A stretch of 12,982 bases of DNA from an uncultured Peptostreptococcaceae bacterium. GTDB taxonomy: Bacteria > Bacillota > Clostridia > Tissierellales > Peptoniphilaceae. Shown piece after piece: positions 1 to 7,855 of the stretch. The notes below the pieces were generated by a model. The model did not search any database, had not been told where the DNA came from, and worked only from the letters and a program-made list of their open reading frames with translations. Position 1 is the stretch's first letter. Each line of letters starts with the position of its first letter. The stretch is taken from positions 1 through 12,982 of the forward strand of contig CAMDZK010000009.1 of assembly GCA_945910665.1 (NCBI GenBank), written 5' to 3'. The position numbers and the translations under genes are program-made.

Positions 1-255
1 CAATTCGATTGTATGGGTGTAATGGTACGCCAATAATTCATACCCTTCTTTGAGCAACTGTGCTGGGTCTTCGTCTTGAAAAAATGTATTTTGCATATAT
101 GTGATTGCTTCGCGTAGGGTCATCGTTTTGATTTTCCCTTCAAAACCATCGGGGATGTCCACTTTTCGTGAGCGCAAAAAATCGACCGCCAAGTTTTTCC
201 ATACGGGCATGGAATCAAGCAAGGTCCCGTCCATATCAAATAAAATTCCTTTCAT
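1..255 (-). CDS. HAD-superfamily phosphatase, N-terminal part (cut by window edge)
   Basis: An open frame runs from an ATG at 255-253 leftward off the window, giving 85 residues. It begins MKGILFDMDGTLLDSM: a hydrophobic strand followed by the DxDGT motif (D7, D9, G10, T11) that holds the catalytic aspartate in HAD hydrolases. The helical, charged stretch after it resembles the cap domain of the beta-phosphoglucomutase/phosphoglycolate-phosphatase group. By family knowledge this is a cytoplasmic Mg-dependent phosphatase or phosphomutase. The substrate cannot be told, because motifs II-IV lie outside the window. A modest purine-rich ribosome site (AGAGG) precedes the ATG. The gene is transcribed divergently from the SPFH gene. 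No disruption is seen in the visible part. Confidence 0.85.
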   Translation of the reverse strand, partial: MKGILFDMDGTLLDSMPVWKNLAVDFLRSRKVDIPDGFEGKIKTMTLREAITYMQNTFFQDEDPAQLLKEGYELLAYHYTHTIEL

Positions 256-403
256 TTTCGCCTCTCTTTCTCTTGTTATTTTACCACAGCTTCTCTCATC
301 GTACAGAAACCCTGTAAAAAAGAATGAATGTACTCGAAATTTAGCTGTATATCGGGTATACTTCAAATATATGTATTCATTTACGTACCAAAGGAGGATA
401 CTC
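256..403. promoter_or_regulatory. Divergent intergenic region with a plausible plus-strand promoter
   Basis: This 148-bp gap separates the HAD gene (minus) from the SPFH gene (plus). Plus strand: TATACT at 357-362 (5 of 6 to TATAAT), with TCGAAA at 334-339 (4 of 6 to TTGACA) 17 bp upstream, and the ribosome site AAGGAGG at 391-397 ahead of the ATG at 404. Minus strand: TAAAAT (reverse complement of 278-283) could serve the HAD gene, but I find no convincing -35 for it. No RNA gene or terminator is evident. Confidence 0.4.
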
Positions 404-1657
404 ATGGGACTAAAACAAGTCATTCAATCCGCTGTTGGCGGAGCTTTAGCCGATCAGTGGTTAGAAATTATTGAACCTGATCAAATGGACGACACGACGG
501 TGTTTACCAAAGGCGTTCCCGTTCGCAAGGATGACAAACGCAATCACAATCGAAAAGGCACAGCAGACTATATCACCGACGGCTCTGTAATCCATGTCTA
601 CCCCAATCAGTGCATGCTCTTAGTTGATGGAGGAAAAATCGTCGACTATACTGCAGAAGAAGGATATTTTACCGTCGATAATCAATCGGCTCCTTCCATG
701 ATGAATGGACGCTTTTTAGATACTCTCAAAGAAACATTTAATCGCTTCCGTTATGGTGGCACAACCCCAACAAAACAACAAGTCTTTTATATTAATCTAC
801 AAGAAATTAAAGGGATTAAGTTTGGTACGAGAAATCCTATCAACTACTTTGACAATTTCTATAACGCAGAACTCTTTTTGCGCGCCCATGGAACCTATTC
901 CATGAAAGTCACAGATCCTCTCTTGTTTTATGCGGAGGCAGTTCCCCGCTCGGCGGAACGTGTCGATATTGAAGATATTAATCAACAATACACCTTCGAA
1001 TTCATCGAAGCTCTTCAAACGGCGATGAATCAACTTTCTGTTGACGGCGTGCGCATCTCCCATGTTCAAGCAAAAGGAAGAGAATTAAGCCGCTACATGC
1101 AAGATATTCTCGATGAAGATTGGCGCAAAAACCGCGGGATGGAAGTACAAGCTGTCGCCATTGCTTCGATTTCTTATGACGAGAAGAGCCAAGAACTCAT
1201 CAATATGCGCAACGAAGGGGCCATGCTTTCCGATGCATCCATCCGTGAGGGCTATGTCCAAGGTTCTGTGGCACGAGGGATCGAAGCTGCTGGCAGCAAT
1301 GAAGCAGGTGCGACCCAATCATTCTTAGGAATGGGTATGGGCATGCATACGGGTGGCCTCGGGCAAATGTCTGAAACCAATCGCCAACAAATGCAGCAGC
1401 AAATGAATCAACAAACAGAAGATCATACTCATCCCGTACAGGATACAACGAGCGATGCCGCATGGGTGTGTGCAAATTGTAATCACGAAAATGTTGCAGG
1501 CAAGTTCTGCTCCAACTGCGGCGAAAAGAGACCCGATACAAATATCTCTTGCCTCAATTGCGGCTATACACCTGAACCAAATCAACCGATGCCCAAATTC
1601 TGTCCAGAATGTGGCACGGCATTTCCTCAAAAACAAACGCCTGAGGATGAGCGATAA
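404..1657 (+). CDS. SPFH-domain protein with two C-terminal zinc ribbons (YdjI-like)
   Basis: The product has 417 residues. The frame stays open back to 101, but AAGGAGG at 391-397 with 6-bp spacing fixes the start at ATG 404. Residues about 1-290 resemble the SPFH/band-7-like 'virion core protein' family typified by Bacillus subtilis YdjI, which opens with a similar MGLxxxIxxAxGGxLADQWxExI pattern. A low-complexity linker follows, rich in Gly/Met then Gln (about 300-340). Two zinc-ribbon knuckle pairs end the protein: C356/C359 with C369/C372, and C383/C386 with C400/C403. There is no signal peptide or clear membrane segment. SPFH proteins usually form membrane-associated scaffolds. The exact role is unknown, and membrane-stress or bilayer organisation is inference. 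It lies 5 bp upstream of the ABC ATPase gene, so it probably leads that operon. Confidence 0.85.
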   Translation: MGLKQVIQSAVGGALADQWLEIIEPDQMDDTTVFTKGVPVRKDDKRNHNRKGTADYITDGSVIHVYPNQCMLLVDGGKIVDYTAEEGYFTVDNQSAPSMMNGRFLDTLKETFNRFRYGGTTPTKQQVFYINLQEIKGIKFGTRNPINYFDNFYNAELFLRAHGTYSMKVTDPLLFYAEAVPRSAERVDIEDINQQYTFEFIEALQTAMNQLSVDGVRISHVQAKGRELSRYMQDILDEDWRKNRGMEVQAVAIASISYDEKSQELINMRNEGAMLSDASIREGYVQGSVARGIEAAGSNEAGATQSFLGMGMGMHTGGLGQMSETNRQQMQQQMNQQTEDHTHPVQDTTSDAAWVCANCNHENVAGKFCSNCGEKRPDTNISCLNCGYTPEPNQPMPKFCPECGTAFPQKQTPEDER

Positions 1658-1662
1658 AATCC

Positions 1663-2535
1663 ATGATAGTTATAGAAAATCTCACGAAAAAGTTTGACGA
1701 TCAGGTCGTACTCAATCAAGTTAATCTCCATGTTGAAAAGGGTATAGCCTTTGGAATCTACGGTAAAAAAGAAAGCGGCAAGACGACGCTCCTCCGTGTG
1801 TTGATGCACTTTTTGTATCCCACGGAAGGACGTTGTTCGATTGCTGGCTTTGATTGCAATACACAAGAAGATGAGGTTCACAAGCGTGTAGCCTATATTC
1901 CAGAAAACCCACAATTTTATGACCATCTATCCGTTGCTGAAAACATCCGCTTTGGCACCGATGGAAACAAAGGGTACACGGCCCAAGAGAAAAAAGCACT
2001 CTTGGAGAGTTTTGCCTTAGACCCAAAAGCCATGGGCTGGGAACTCTCACGCCGTGAAAAGAGCAAATTGGCGACGGTGATCGCACTTCTTAGAAAACCG
2101 CCGATTTTCTTGTTGGATTCGCCTTTTACGAACTTGGCTCCTATGGAAAGAGCCATGCTCATTCGCCATCTCCATGCAGCAAAAAAAGCGGGGGCCACTC
2201 TTCTTATGACTTCTTCTTATGAAGAAGACGTATTGAGCTTTTGTGACGAAGTCGCTTTGATGGAGCAAGGAATTTTAGGAGAACCAAAAGAAATCACCGC
2301 CTTTATGGATCATCAAGGTGTCTTTGTCAAAGTATTTGGCGACTTGACCCACAAAGAAGTGGCCCAACTTGCCTATCGCATCACCGTATCCACGGACCAC
2401 GAAAAACAGTTCTTCTACCGAGGAGATTTAGCACCTCTGTTGGCGCTTCTCAGTCAAAAGAACATCCAATCCTTGGAAATTGTATCAGCAGAACAAGGAA
2501 ATCTCTATGCTGACCATTTTGGAGGTCAAGTATGA
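1663..2535 (+). CDS. ABC transporter ATP-binding protein with degenerate catalytic motifs
   Basis: The 290-residue protein has the fold order of an ABC-2 type ATPase. Walker A is intact (G34-KKESGK40-T41). A Q-loop region near 78-84 (AYIPENP) uses Glu, as in many ABC-2 exporters. Other signatures have decayed: the LSGGQ helix reads LSRRE (128-132), Walker B is FLLDSP with Ser153 where the catalytic Glu should be, and the H-loop reads MTSSYEED with Ser185 at the likely His position. The C-terminal 80 residues match no domain I know. The gene overlaps its permease by 4 nt (ATGA), so the two are probably co-translated and form one complex. It may bind ATP but hydrolyse it slowly, or work in an unusual way; this is inferred from the motifs. 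Cargo is unknown. Confidence 0.85.
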   Translation: MIVIENLTKKFDDQVVLNQVNLHVEKGIAFGIYGKKESGKTTLLRVLMHFLYPTEGRCSIAGFDCNTQEDEVHKRVAYIPENPQFYDHLSVAENIRFGTDGNKGYTAQEKKALLESFALDPKAMGWELSRREKSKLATVIALLRKPPIFLLDSPFTNLAPMERAMLIRHLHAAKKAGATLLMTSSYEEDVLSFCDEVALMEQGILGEPKEITAFMDHQGVFVKVFGDLTHKEVAQLAYRITVSTDHEKQFFYRGDLAPLLALLSQKNIQSLEIVSAEQGNLYADHFGGQV

Positions 2536-3353
2536 ACATAATCTTTTATGAATGGAAACGAAATTGGAAATCAGCATTGAAAGTGGCCCTTTTCTGTGGA
2601 ATCATTCTCTTAGTTTCCCTTCCCTTTACTCCTTTTTTCAGTGAAGGAGATTTCGTTCCACAAATGCGAGAAGCCCTTGATATGATTCCCAGTTTTGTTA
2701 TGAGCTTCTTTGGCTTTTATGAAGGACAAGATTTCACCTCACATGCCCAGTATTTAGGTTTTGTCCACCGCTTTGTTTTTCTCGTTAGTGGTGTTTTCGC
2801 CGCTTGGCTTGGAGGACAGTTCGTCGCAAAGGACCGTTGGGAACAAACCATGGACTTTCTCTTGTCAAAACCACTAAAGCGCTGGCAAATCATGCTGTTT
2901 AAAGTTTTAGCCAATGTACTTATTTTATTGACTGTGATTCTCCTGTACCGCATTTTCATGGCTGCAATCTTTAAATTATACGATATTTTTGGACTCACCT
3001 TGGAAATGGATGCATTTCCTATGGCAAAAATGTTATTTGCCATGTTTACGATTCAGTTGTTCTTTTTTGCACTCGGCTGTTTATTGTCGATGGTCATTCC
3101 TCATGGGAATTTATCCATCGCCACTTCTGTGGGCATCGCGCTTCTCTTTTATTTATTTGAAGTGGCGGACAAAAGTGGTTCGGGACTTGGCGTGTTTAGT
3201 ATCTTATCGCCATTTCACCATCTGCAAGCAGAAAAAATTGCCACATCTCCGGGTGGAGCTATGGTCGGATTCATTTTGGTCTCCCTCCTATTATGTGGAG
3301 GAAGTTACGCTATATTCCATAATTTTGACTACCGTCTCAAAGAACCTTATTAA
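2532..3353 (+). CDS. ABC-2 type transporter permease
   Basis: This 273-residue polytopic membrane protein has about six hydrophobic segments: near residues 16-32, 74-95, 127-150, 168-190, 196-213 and 240-260. After the second comes the ABC-2 hallmark in the cytoplasmic loop, 'KDRWEQTMDFLLSKPLKRWQ', where a glutamate-rich stretch precedes a LLSxPxxR-like motif. This marks the ABC-2/NatB-like permease family, usually paired with one ATPase in drug, peptide or ion export and in membrane-stress resistance. Its ATG sits inside the ATPase stop (ATGA), and the next gene starts 22 bp later after its own AGGAGG. No substrate can be assigned from the sequence. Confidence 0.85.
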   Translation: MNIIFYEWKRNWKSALKVALFCGIILLVSLPFTPFFSEGDFVPQMREALDMIPSFVMSFFGFYEGQDFTSHAQYLGFVHRFVFLVSGVFAAWLGGQFVAKDRWEQTMDFLLSKPLKRWQIMLFKVLANVLILLTVILLYRIFMAAIFKLYDIFGLTLEMDAFPMAKMLFAMFTIQLFFFALGCLLSMVIPHGNLSIATSVGIALLFYLFEVADKSGSGLGVFSILSPFHHLQAEKIATSPGGAMVGFILVSLLLCGGSYAIFHNFDYRLKEPY

Positions 3354-3375
3354 TTCCTAAAGGAGGAATAAGATC

Positions 3376-4713
3376 GTGGAAGGCTCGATAGCCATACCCA
3401 TAATACTGCAAATCATACTCATTTTATTTAATGCAATTTTTGCTTGCGCGGAACTCGCCGTCATTTCAATGAACGATAATCGTCTTGCTCGTATGGCGCA
3501 AGAAGGCGACCCACGAGCGTTGCGTTTAAAAGCGCTCACCGACCAACCAGCAAGATTCCTTGCAACGATCCAAGTTGCGATTACCCTTTCTGGATTTTTA
3601 GGTGCCGCTTTTGCTGCCGATAACTTTTCTGAGTACTTAGTGACATTTTTACAAAATGTCGGCGTTGGAATTGCCCCCACCACTCTAAGAACACTTTCTG
3701 TCATTTTGATTACTCTCGTCTTATCGTATTTGACATTGGTGTTTGGAGAACTTGTCCCCAAACGCATCGGGATGCATCATGCAGAATCCATTGCTTTAGG
3801 ATTATCGGGATTAATTTCTTTTTTACAAAAACTCTTCGCTCCTATTGTCTGGCTACTCACCTTGTCGACGAATGTCGTATTACGCCTCTTTCGCATTGAC
3901 CCTCATAAAGAGGAAGAGTCCATCACGGAAGAAGAAATCCGGATGCTCATCGATCAGGGTACAGAAAAAGGTACAATTGATGCGGATGAGAAAGAAATGC
4001 TCCAAAAGGTCTTTGAGTTTGACGACCTTGTGGCTGGAGACATTTGCACCCACAGAACGGACGTCGTCATCTTATGGACACAAGACTCCATTGACGATTG
4101 GGATAAAACGATCCATGGAAATCGGTATAACAATTACCCCCTCTGCGACGAATCCGCGGATGATGTCAAGGGGATTATCAACGCAAAAGATTATTTCCGT
4201 ATCGAGAACAAAACAAAAGAAGAAATTATGAAGCATGCCTTTAGACCCGCGGTCTTTGTTCCAGAAAGTGTCCGGGCGGACATTCTCTTTAGCAATATGC
4301 GCCAAAATCGTGCCCACTTTGCCATTGTCTTAGATGAATACGGTGGTATGGAAGGGATTATCACGATGAATGACCTGTTAGAGCAATTGGTTGGCGATAT
4401 CGACGATGAGCATGACCCGATGATTGACCTTGCAGCTATTGTTCCTGTTGGGGAAGAAAAATGGCAGATTCATGGGTCGACCTTAGTAGAAGATGTACAA
4501 GAACTCTTGGACCTTCCCTTAAGCGACGAATCAGAAACCATGGGTGGATATATCTTTAGTGCCCTAGGAAGTATTCCAGATGATGGAACCACATTTACCA
4601 TCGATTCGGAAGGTTTACACATTGAAGTCCTTGAGATTCGTGATCATAAAATAGAAAAAGCTTTCATTTCTTTTGCTCCTCTCCCAGAAAATTTTGTGGA
4701 AGGGGAAGAATAA
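3376..4713 (+). CDS. CNNM/CorC (HlyC)-family membrane protein with CBS domains
   Basis: The product has 445 residues and starts at GTG 3376, with AGGAGG at 3361-3366. Domain order is that of the CNNM/HlyC-CorC family. An N-terminal DUF21-type membrane domain (about 1-175) has an acidic first segment ('FACAELAVISMND') and the family motif FGELVPKRIG (about 122-131). A linker, EEEIRMLIDQG...DEKEML, follows. A CBS pair spans about 210-335 and ends in DEYGGMEGIITMNDLLEQLVGDI, and a CorC-type FAD-fold domain fills about 350-435. Characterised relatives such as B. subtilis MpfA export or handle Mg2+. The older 'hemolysin' label is poorly founded. Probably the last gene of the SPFH-ABC operon, since a strong terminator follows 8 bp after the stop. 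Confidence 0.9.
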   Translation: MEGSIAIPIILQIILILFNAIFACAELAVISMNDNRLARMAQEGDPRALRLKALTDQPARFLATIQVAITLSGFLGAAFAADNFSEYLVTFLQNVGVGIAPTTLRTLSVILITLVLSYLTLVFGELVPKRIGMHHAESIALGLSGLISFLQKLFAPIVWLLTLSTNVVLRLFRIDPHKEEESITEEEIRMLIDQGTEKGTIDADEKEMLQKVFEFDDLVAGDICTHRTDVVILWTQDSIDDWDKTIHGNRYNNYPLCDESADDVKGIINAKDYFRIENKTKEEIMKHAFRPAVFVPESVRADILFSNMRQNRAHFAIVLDEYGGMEGIITMNDLLEQLVGDIDDEHDPMIDLAAIVPVGEEKWQIHGSTLVEDVQELLDLPLSDESETMGGYIFSALGSIPDDGTTFTIDSEGLHIEVLEIRDHKIEKAFISFAPLPENFVEGEE

Positions 4714-4721
4714 CAAACCTT

Positions 4722-4746
4722 GCTGCTCCGCAGAGCAGCTTTTTTT
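4722..4746 (+). terminator. Rho-independent terminator after the CNNM gene
   Basis: A perfect 7-bp stem GCTGCTC/GAGCAGC (4722-4728 with 4733-4739) has a 4-nt loop CGCA and is followed directly by seven T residues (4740-4746). It lies just after the stop at 4711-4713 and closes the plus-strand operon. Confidence 0.93.
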
Positions 4747-4819
4747 ATGACATTTATAATATATTTTTATTACGAATTAATACTTATTAATATTATTGAA
4801 AACCTTTTTGCTTTTTATG

Positions 4820-4848
4820 TTGCATATAAAACTCTCCTATAGTAAAAT
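4820..4848 (+). promoter_or_regulatory. Candidate promoter for the AGCS symporter gene
   Basis: TTGCAT (4820-4825) and TAAAAT (4843-4848, 5 of 6 to TATAAT) are exactly 17 bp apart. They lie in an AT-rich stretch between the upstream terminator and the symporter start. Transcription would begin near 4855, inside the inverted repeat described next. Confidence 0.55.
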
Positions 4849-4852
4849 TAAA

Positions 4853-4872
4853 CTATCAAATTTTATTGATAG
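4853..4872 (+). promoter_or_regulatory. Inverted repeat in the symporter leader
   Basis: CTATCAA (4853-4859) and TTGATAG (4866-4872) form a perfect 7-bp dyad with a 6-nt AT spacer. It ends one or two bases before the AAAGGAGA ribosome site. Its place at the expected transcription start suggests a repressor operator, or a small mRNA hairpin beside the ribosome site. No T-run follows, so it is not a terminator. Confidence 0.45.
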
Positions 4873-4884
4873 AAAGGAGATCAT

Positions 4885-6285
4885 ATGACTTTTATTGAAA
4901 TCGTCCAATGGATTAACAACAACGTTTTGTGGGGTTATCCAATGATCATCGCCCTTGTGGGAGCAGGCATTCTTTTTACTTTATTATTAGGATTCCCACA
5001 AGTCACAAAATTGGGCGCAGCATTTAAACACACCTTTGGAGGAATGTTCTCCAAAGAGGCAAAAGAAGAGGGTTCCATGTCCTCATTCCAATCCCTTGCT
5101 ACAGCGATTGCCGCACAGGTTGGTACGGGAAACATCGCAGGGGTAGCCACAGCGATTATTTCTGGGGGACCTGGTGCTATCTTTTGGATGTGGCTTGCCG
5201 CATTCTTTGGTATGGGTACCATTTACGTAGAAGCAGCTCTTGCTCAAAAATATCGTGAAACAAGGAACGGTCAGCTCGTCGGTGGACCTGCATACTATCT
5301 GAAAAATGGTTTTGCAGAAAAAGGACATGCTGCTCTTGGTCATGGACTAGCTACCTTCTTTGCGATTGCCATCATCATCGCTTTAGGTTTTGTTGGAAAT
5401 ATGGTTCAATCCAACTCGATTGCAAGTGCAGTAACAACCGCCTTTGATATTTCACCTTTTGCCATTGGAATTCTTTTAGCGATTTTGGCTGCCTTCGTAT
5501 TCTTAGGCGGTATGAAACGTATCGCAAGTTTCGCAGAACTCGTTGTTCCTATCATGGCCCTGATCTATATCTTGGGCTCCATTGCTATATTAGTAAAATT
5601 CTCTAGCCATATTATCCCAACATTCCAAGGAATCTTTACCGCTGCATTCACGGGCAAAGCAGTGATGGGTGGTGCCCAAGGGATTGCCGTTCGTATAGCG
5701 ATTCGTTACGGGGTTGCGCGTGGACTCTTCTCCAATGAAGCGGGCATGGGTTCTACACCAAACTCCCATGCGGTTGCGAATGTAAACCATCCAATTGAAC
5801 AATCTCTTGCTGCCATGGTCGGCGTATTTATCGATACTGTTGTCGTCTGTTCTGCAACAGCATTATCCATCCTCGTCACTGGTGCTCATTTAAAAGGACT
5901 CAAGGGAGTTGCGGTAACCCAAGAAGCCTTTAATCTTGCCTTTGGTTCACTGGGAGTAAAATTCTTGGCAATCTGCCTTACATTCTTTGCCTTTACGACA
6001 ATTGTCGGTTGGTATTATTTTGGAGAAAACAATGTAAAATACCTCTCCAACAACGACGGTGCCATCCGCATCTATCAAATTATCTTGTTAGCGTTCATCG
6101 TAATGGGTTCTCTCTTCAAAGTGGATCTCGTATGGGAGCTGGCTGATATGTTTAACGGAATCATGGTTATTCCAAACTTAATCGGATTGTTCTTCCTCTT
6201 CGGCGAAGTGAAAAAACTTCGCAATGATTACAGAGGCGAGCGACTGTCCGGAAAACAAATTAAGTATGTGTATCCATATCAATAA
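4885..6285 (+). CDS. AGCS-family sodium:alanine/glycine symporter
   Basis: This 466-residue polytopic membrane protein is of normal length for the alanine-or-glycine:cation symporter family (AgcS/AlsT). Hallmarks are visible: the segment ATAIAAQVGTGNIAGVATAI (about 72-91), then 'SGGPGAIFWMW', VGGPAYYL (about 132-139), and NEAGMGSTP (about 284-292), the family's substrate-site motif. The start is ATG 4885 with AAAGGAGA at 4874-4881. It is a single-gene unit with its own promoter and terminator. Family members import small neutral amino acids with Na+. Alanine or glycine is the default guess. Its closeness to proline reductase genes makes a Stickland donor or acceptor substrate plausible, but that is inference. 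Confidence 0.93.
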   Translation: MTFIEIVQWINNNVLWGYPMIIALVGAGILFTLLLGFPQVTKLGAAFKHTFGGMFSKEAKEEGSMSSFQSLATAIAAQVGTGNIAGVATAIISGGPGAIFWMWLAAFFGMGTIYVEAALAQKYRETRNGQLVGGPAYYLKNGFAEKGHAALGHGLATFFAIAIIIALGFVGNMVQSNSIASAVTTAFDISPFAIGILLAILAAFVFLGGMKRIASFAELVVPIMALIYILGSIAILVKFSSHIIPTFQGIFTAAFTGKAVMGGAQGIAVRIAIRYGVARGLFSNEAGMGSTPNSHAVANVNHPIEQSLAAMVGVFIDTVVVCSATALSILVTGAHLKGLKGVAVTQEAFNLAFGSLGVKFLAICLTFFAFTTIVGWYYFGENNVKYLSNNDGAIRIYQIILLAFIVMGSLFKVDLVWELADMFNGIMVIPNLIGLFFLFGEVKKLRNDYRGERLSGKQIKYVYPYQ

Positions 6286-6307
6286 AAAGAGCCTTCGGGC
6301 TTTTTTT
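6286..6307 (+). terminator. Rho-independent terminator after the AGCS gene
   Basis: The stem AAAGAGCC / GGCTTTTT closes around a stable TTCG tetraloop (6294-6297) and runs into seven T residues (6301-6307), directly after the stop codon at 6283-6285. The A-run on the 5' side pairs with part of the T-tract. Confidence 0.88.
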
Positions 6308-6321
6308 ATTGTCATATCCAA

Positions 6322-6350
6322 TAGTCATCTCCTCCAAAATAGGGTAAAAT
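6322..6350 (+). promoter_or_regulatory. Candidate promoter for the MATE gene
   Basis: TAGTCA (6322-6327, 4 of 6 to TTGACA) and TAAAAT (6345-6350, 5 of 6 to TATAAT) are 17 bp apart, just upstream of the ribosome site at 6366-6370. The preceding terminator makes a separate promoter necessary, which supports the call. Confidence 0.5.
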
Positions 6351-6374
6351 AGTATGGTTAGAATTGGAGGTTCC

Positions 6375-7775
6375 ATGGCACAAATTAAGAAAATATTTGA
6401 AAAACAGGATATGCGCGAAGGGCAGCCTTGGAAAAAGGTTTTGCTTTTTAGTATTCCCCTTCTTTTAGGAAATATTGCACAACAACTCTATAGTACTGTC
6501 GACTCCATCGTCGTTGGCCAATATGTCGGTGATAACGCTTTAAAGGCGATTGGTTCAAGCATGCCGATTGTTATGTTAATCATGGTCTTTTTTATTATGA
6601 TTGGGACGGGTTCCACCATTATGGTGAGCCAATATTTTGGGGCGAATGAGCGAGAGAATTTATCGAAAGCGGTCGGCACATCCCTCTCTTGGACTTTTAT
6701 CTTGAGTCTTGTTCTTATGGCTCTTGGTCTTCTCATTACAGAACCAATTCTTCGCTTAACTAATACACCGGAATCTTATTTCCAGTGGAGTAAAGAATAT
6801 TTGTATATATACTTCATTGGTGTCCACGGATTGAGTTTCTATAACGTTGTCGCGGGGATTCTAAGAGGGTTAGGAGATAGTGTGAGCAGTACGGTTTTTG
6901 TGTTGATTGCTGCCATGTTAAACATCATCTTAGACTTATTCTTTGTCCTCAATCTAGGAATGGGCGTAGCGGGTGTTGCCATTGCAACGGTCATCAGTCA
7001 ATTTAGTTCTGCGATTCTCGCCATTTTCCGACTGCGGAAATACACGGACTTTGATATGGCATGGCGTTATTTAATCCCCGATGGAATGATTTCCAAAAAT
7101 CTCTTTTCTCTAGGAATTCCTTCGGGCATCACCCAAGGCGTATTCTCCATGGCTATGCTTTTTGTACAAAATCTTACCAATACGATTGATATTGCTGACA
7201 TCAACATGATGGTCATGCGGGTTGATGGATTTGCCATGCTACCCAACTTCACCTTTGGAATTGCCATGGCGACCTTTGCCGGACAAAATATTGGTGCGGG
7301 TCAATTGGACCGGGTGAAAAAAGGGCGCAAAGAAGGCCTCATTCTCGCCATGAGCATCACGGCATTTTTAACACTCATGATTATTATTTTTGGTAAAAAT
7401 ATTCTCGGTCTCTTTACGAGAACGCCCGAAAAAATCGATCTGGCCTATTCGATGATGATGGTCTTAGCAGGAGCATACGTCGTCTTTACGGTTACGCAAG
7501 TGCTTTCAGGCATTATGCGGGGTGCCGGAGATACAGTGACCCCCATGTGGACGGCGATTTTTGTCACGACGATGATTCGCGTGCCATCCGCCTATGCAAT
7601 TGCCCATTTCACAAAAAGTGCCGAATGGCCCCACGGACAACCCATCGCTATTTTCGGTTCTCTCGCTCTTGCCTGGACCTGTGGAGCCATCATTACTTCA
7701 CTTTTTTATAAGAAAGGAAAATGGCAGAAAAAAGCATTGGTTCAACAAGAACAACAAGAGATGCAAAACGCATAG
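6375..7775 (+). CDS. MATE-family efflux transporter
   Basis: The product has 466 residues, the usual length for multidrug and toxic compound extrusion proteins (NorM/DinF-like), with about 12 membrane segments in two homologous halves. The first half opens 'PWKKVLLFSIPLLLGNIAQQLYSTVDSIVVGQYVG', the MatE-domain signature. The corresponding second-half signal is 'LFSLGIPSGITQGVFSMAMLFVQNL' (about 245-270). 'GILRGLGDS' and 'GIMRGAGDT' are the equivalent loop motifs in each half. An in-frame ATG exists at 6354, but GGAGG at 6366-6370 lies inside that extension and is correctly placed for ATG 6375, which I chose. By family, it uses Na+ or H+ to export organic cations or metabolites. The substrate is unknown. 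It converges with the prd cluster. Confidence 0.92.
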   Translation: MAQIKKIFEKQDMREGQPWKKVLLFSIPLLLGNIAQQLYSTVDSIVVGQYVGDNALKAIGSSMPIVMLIMVFFIMIGTGSTIMVSQYFGANERENLSKAVGTSLSWTFILSLVLMALGLLITEPILRLTNTPESYFQWSKEYLYIYFIGVHGLSFYNVVAGILRGLGDSVSSTVFVLIAAMLNIILDLFFVLNLGMGVAGVAIATVISQFSSAILAIFRLRKYTDFDMAWRYLIPDGMISKNLFSLGIPSGITQGVFSMAMLFVQNLTNTIDIADINMMVMRVDGFAMLPNFTFGIAMATFAGQNIGAGQLDRVKKGRKEGLILAMSITAFLTLMIIIFGKNILGLFTRTPEKIDLAYSMMMVLAGAYVVFTVTQVLSGIMRGAGDTVTPMWTAIFVTTMIRVPSAYAIAHFTKSAEWPHGQPIAIFGSLALAWTCGAIITSLFYKKGKWQKKALVQQEQQEMQNA

Positions 7776-7789
7776 TAGGCATTTTAAAA

Positions 7790-7821
7790 GGCGAGCTTCC
7801 AAATGGAAGTTCGCCTTTTTT
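7790..7821. terminator. Bidirectional terminator between MATE gene and prd cluster
   Basis: An 11-bp stem (GGCGAGCTTCC at 7790-7800 with GGAAGTTCGCC at 7805-7815, one G-U pair) has the loop AAAT. On the plus strand it is followed by six T residues (7816-7821). On the minus strand it is followed by TTTTAAAA (reverse complement of 7783-7789 and beyond), so it can also stop the prd-cluster transcript, whose last stop codon is at 7856-7858. Confidence 0.88.
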
Positions 7822-7855
7822 CTTGTAAACAGATGTTTATGGAGTAATCAAGCGA

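Noticed and set aside
101..403. N-terminal extension of the SPFH protein back to 101
   Set aside because: It runs antisense across the HAD gene and the divergent promoter; the strong ribosome site and family start both point to 404.
6354..6374. MATE start at ATG 6354
   Set aside because: The ribosome site GGAGG at 6366-6370 would be inside the coding sequence, and it fits ATG 6375.
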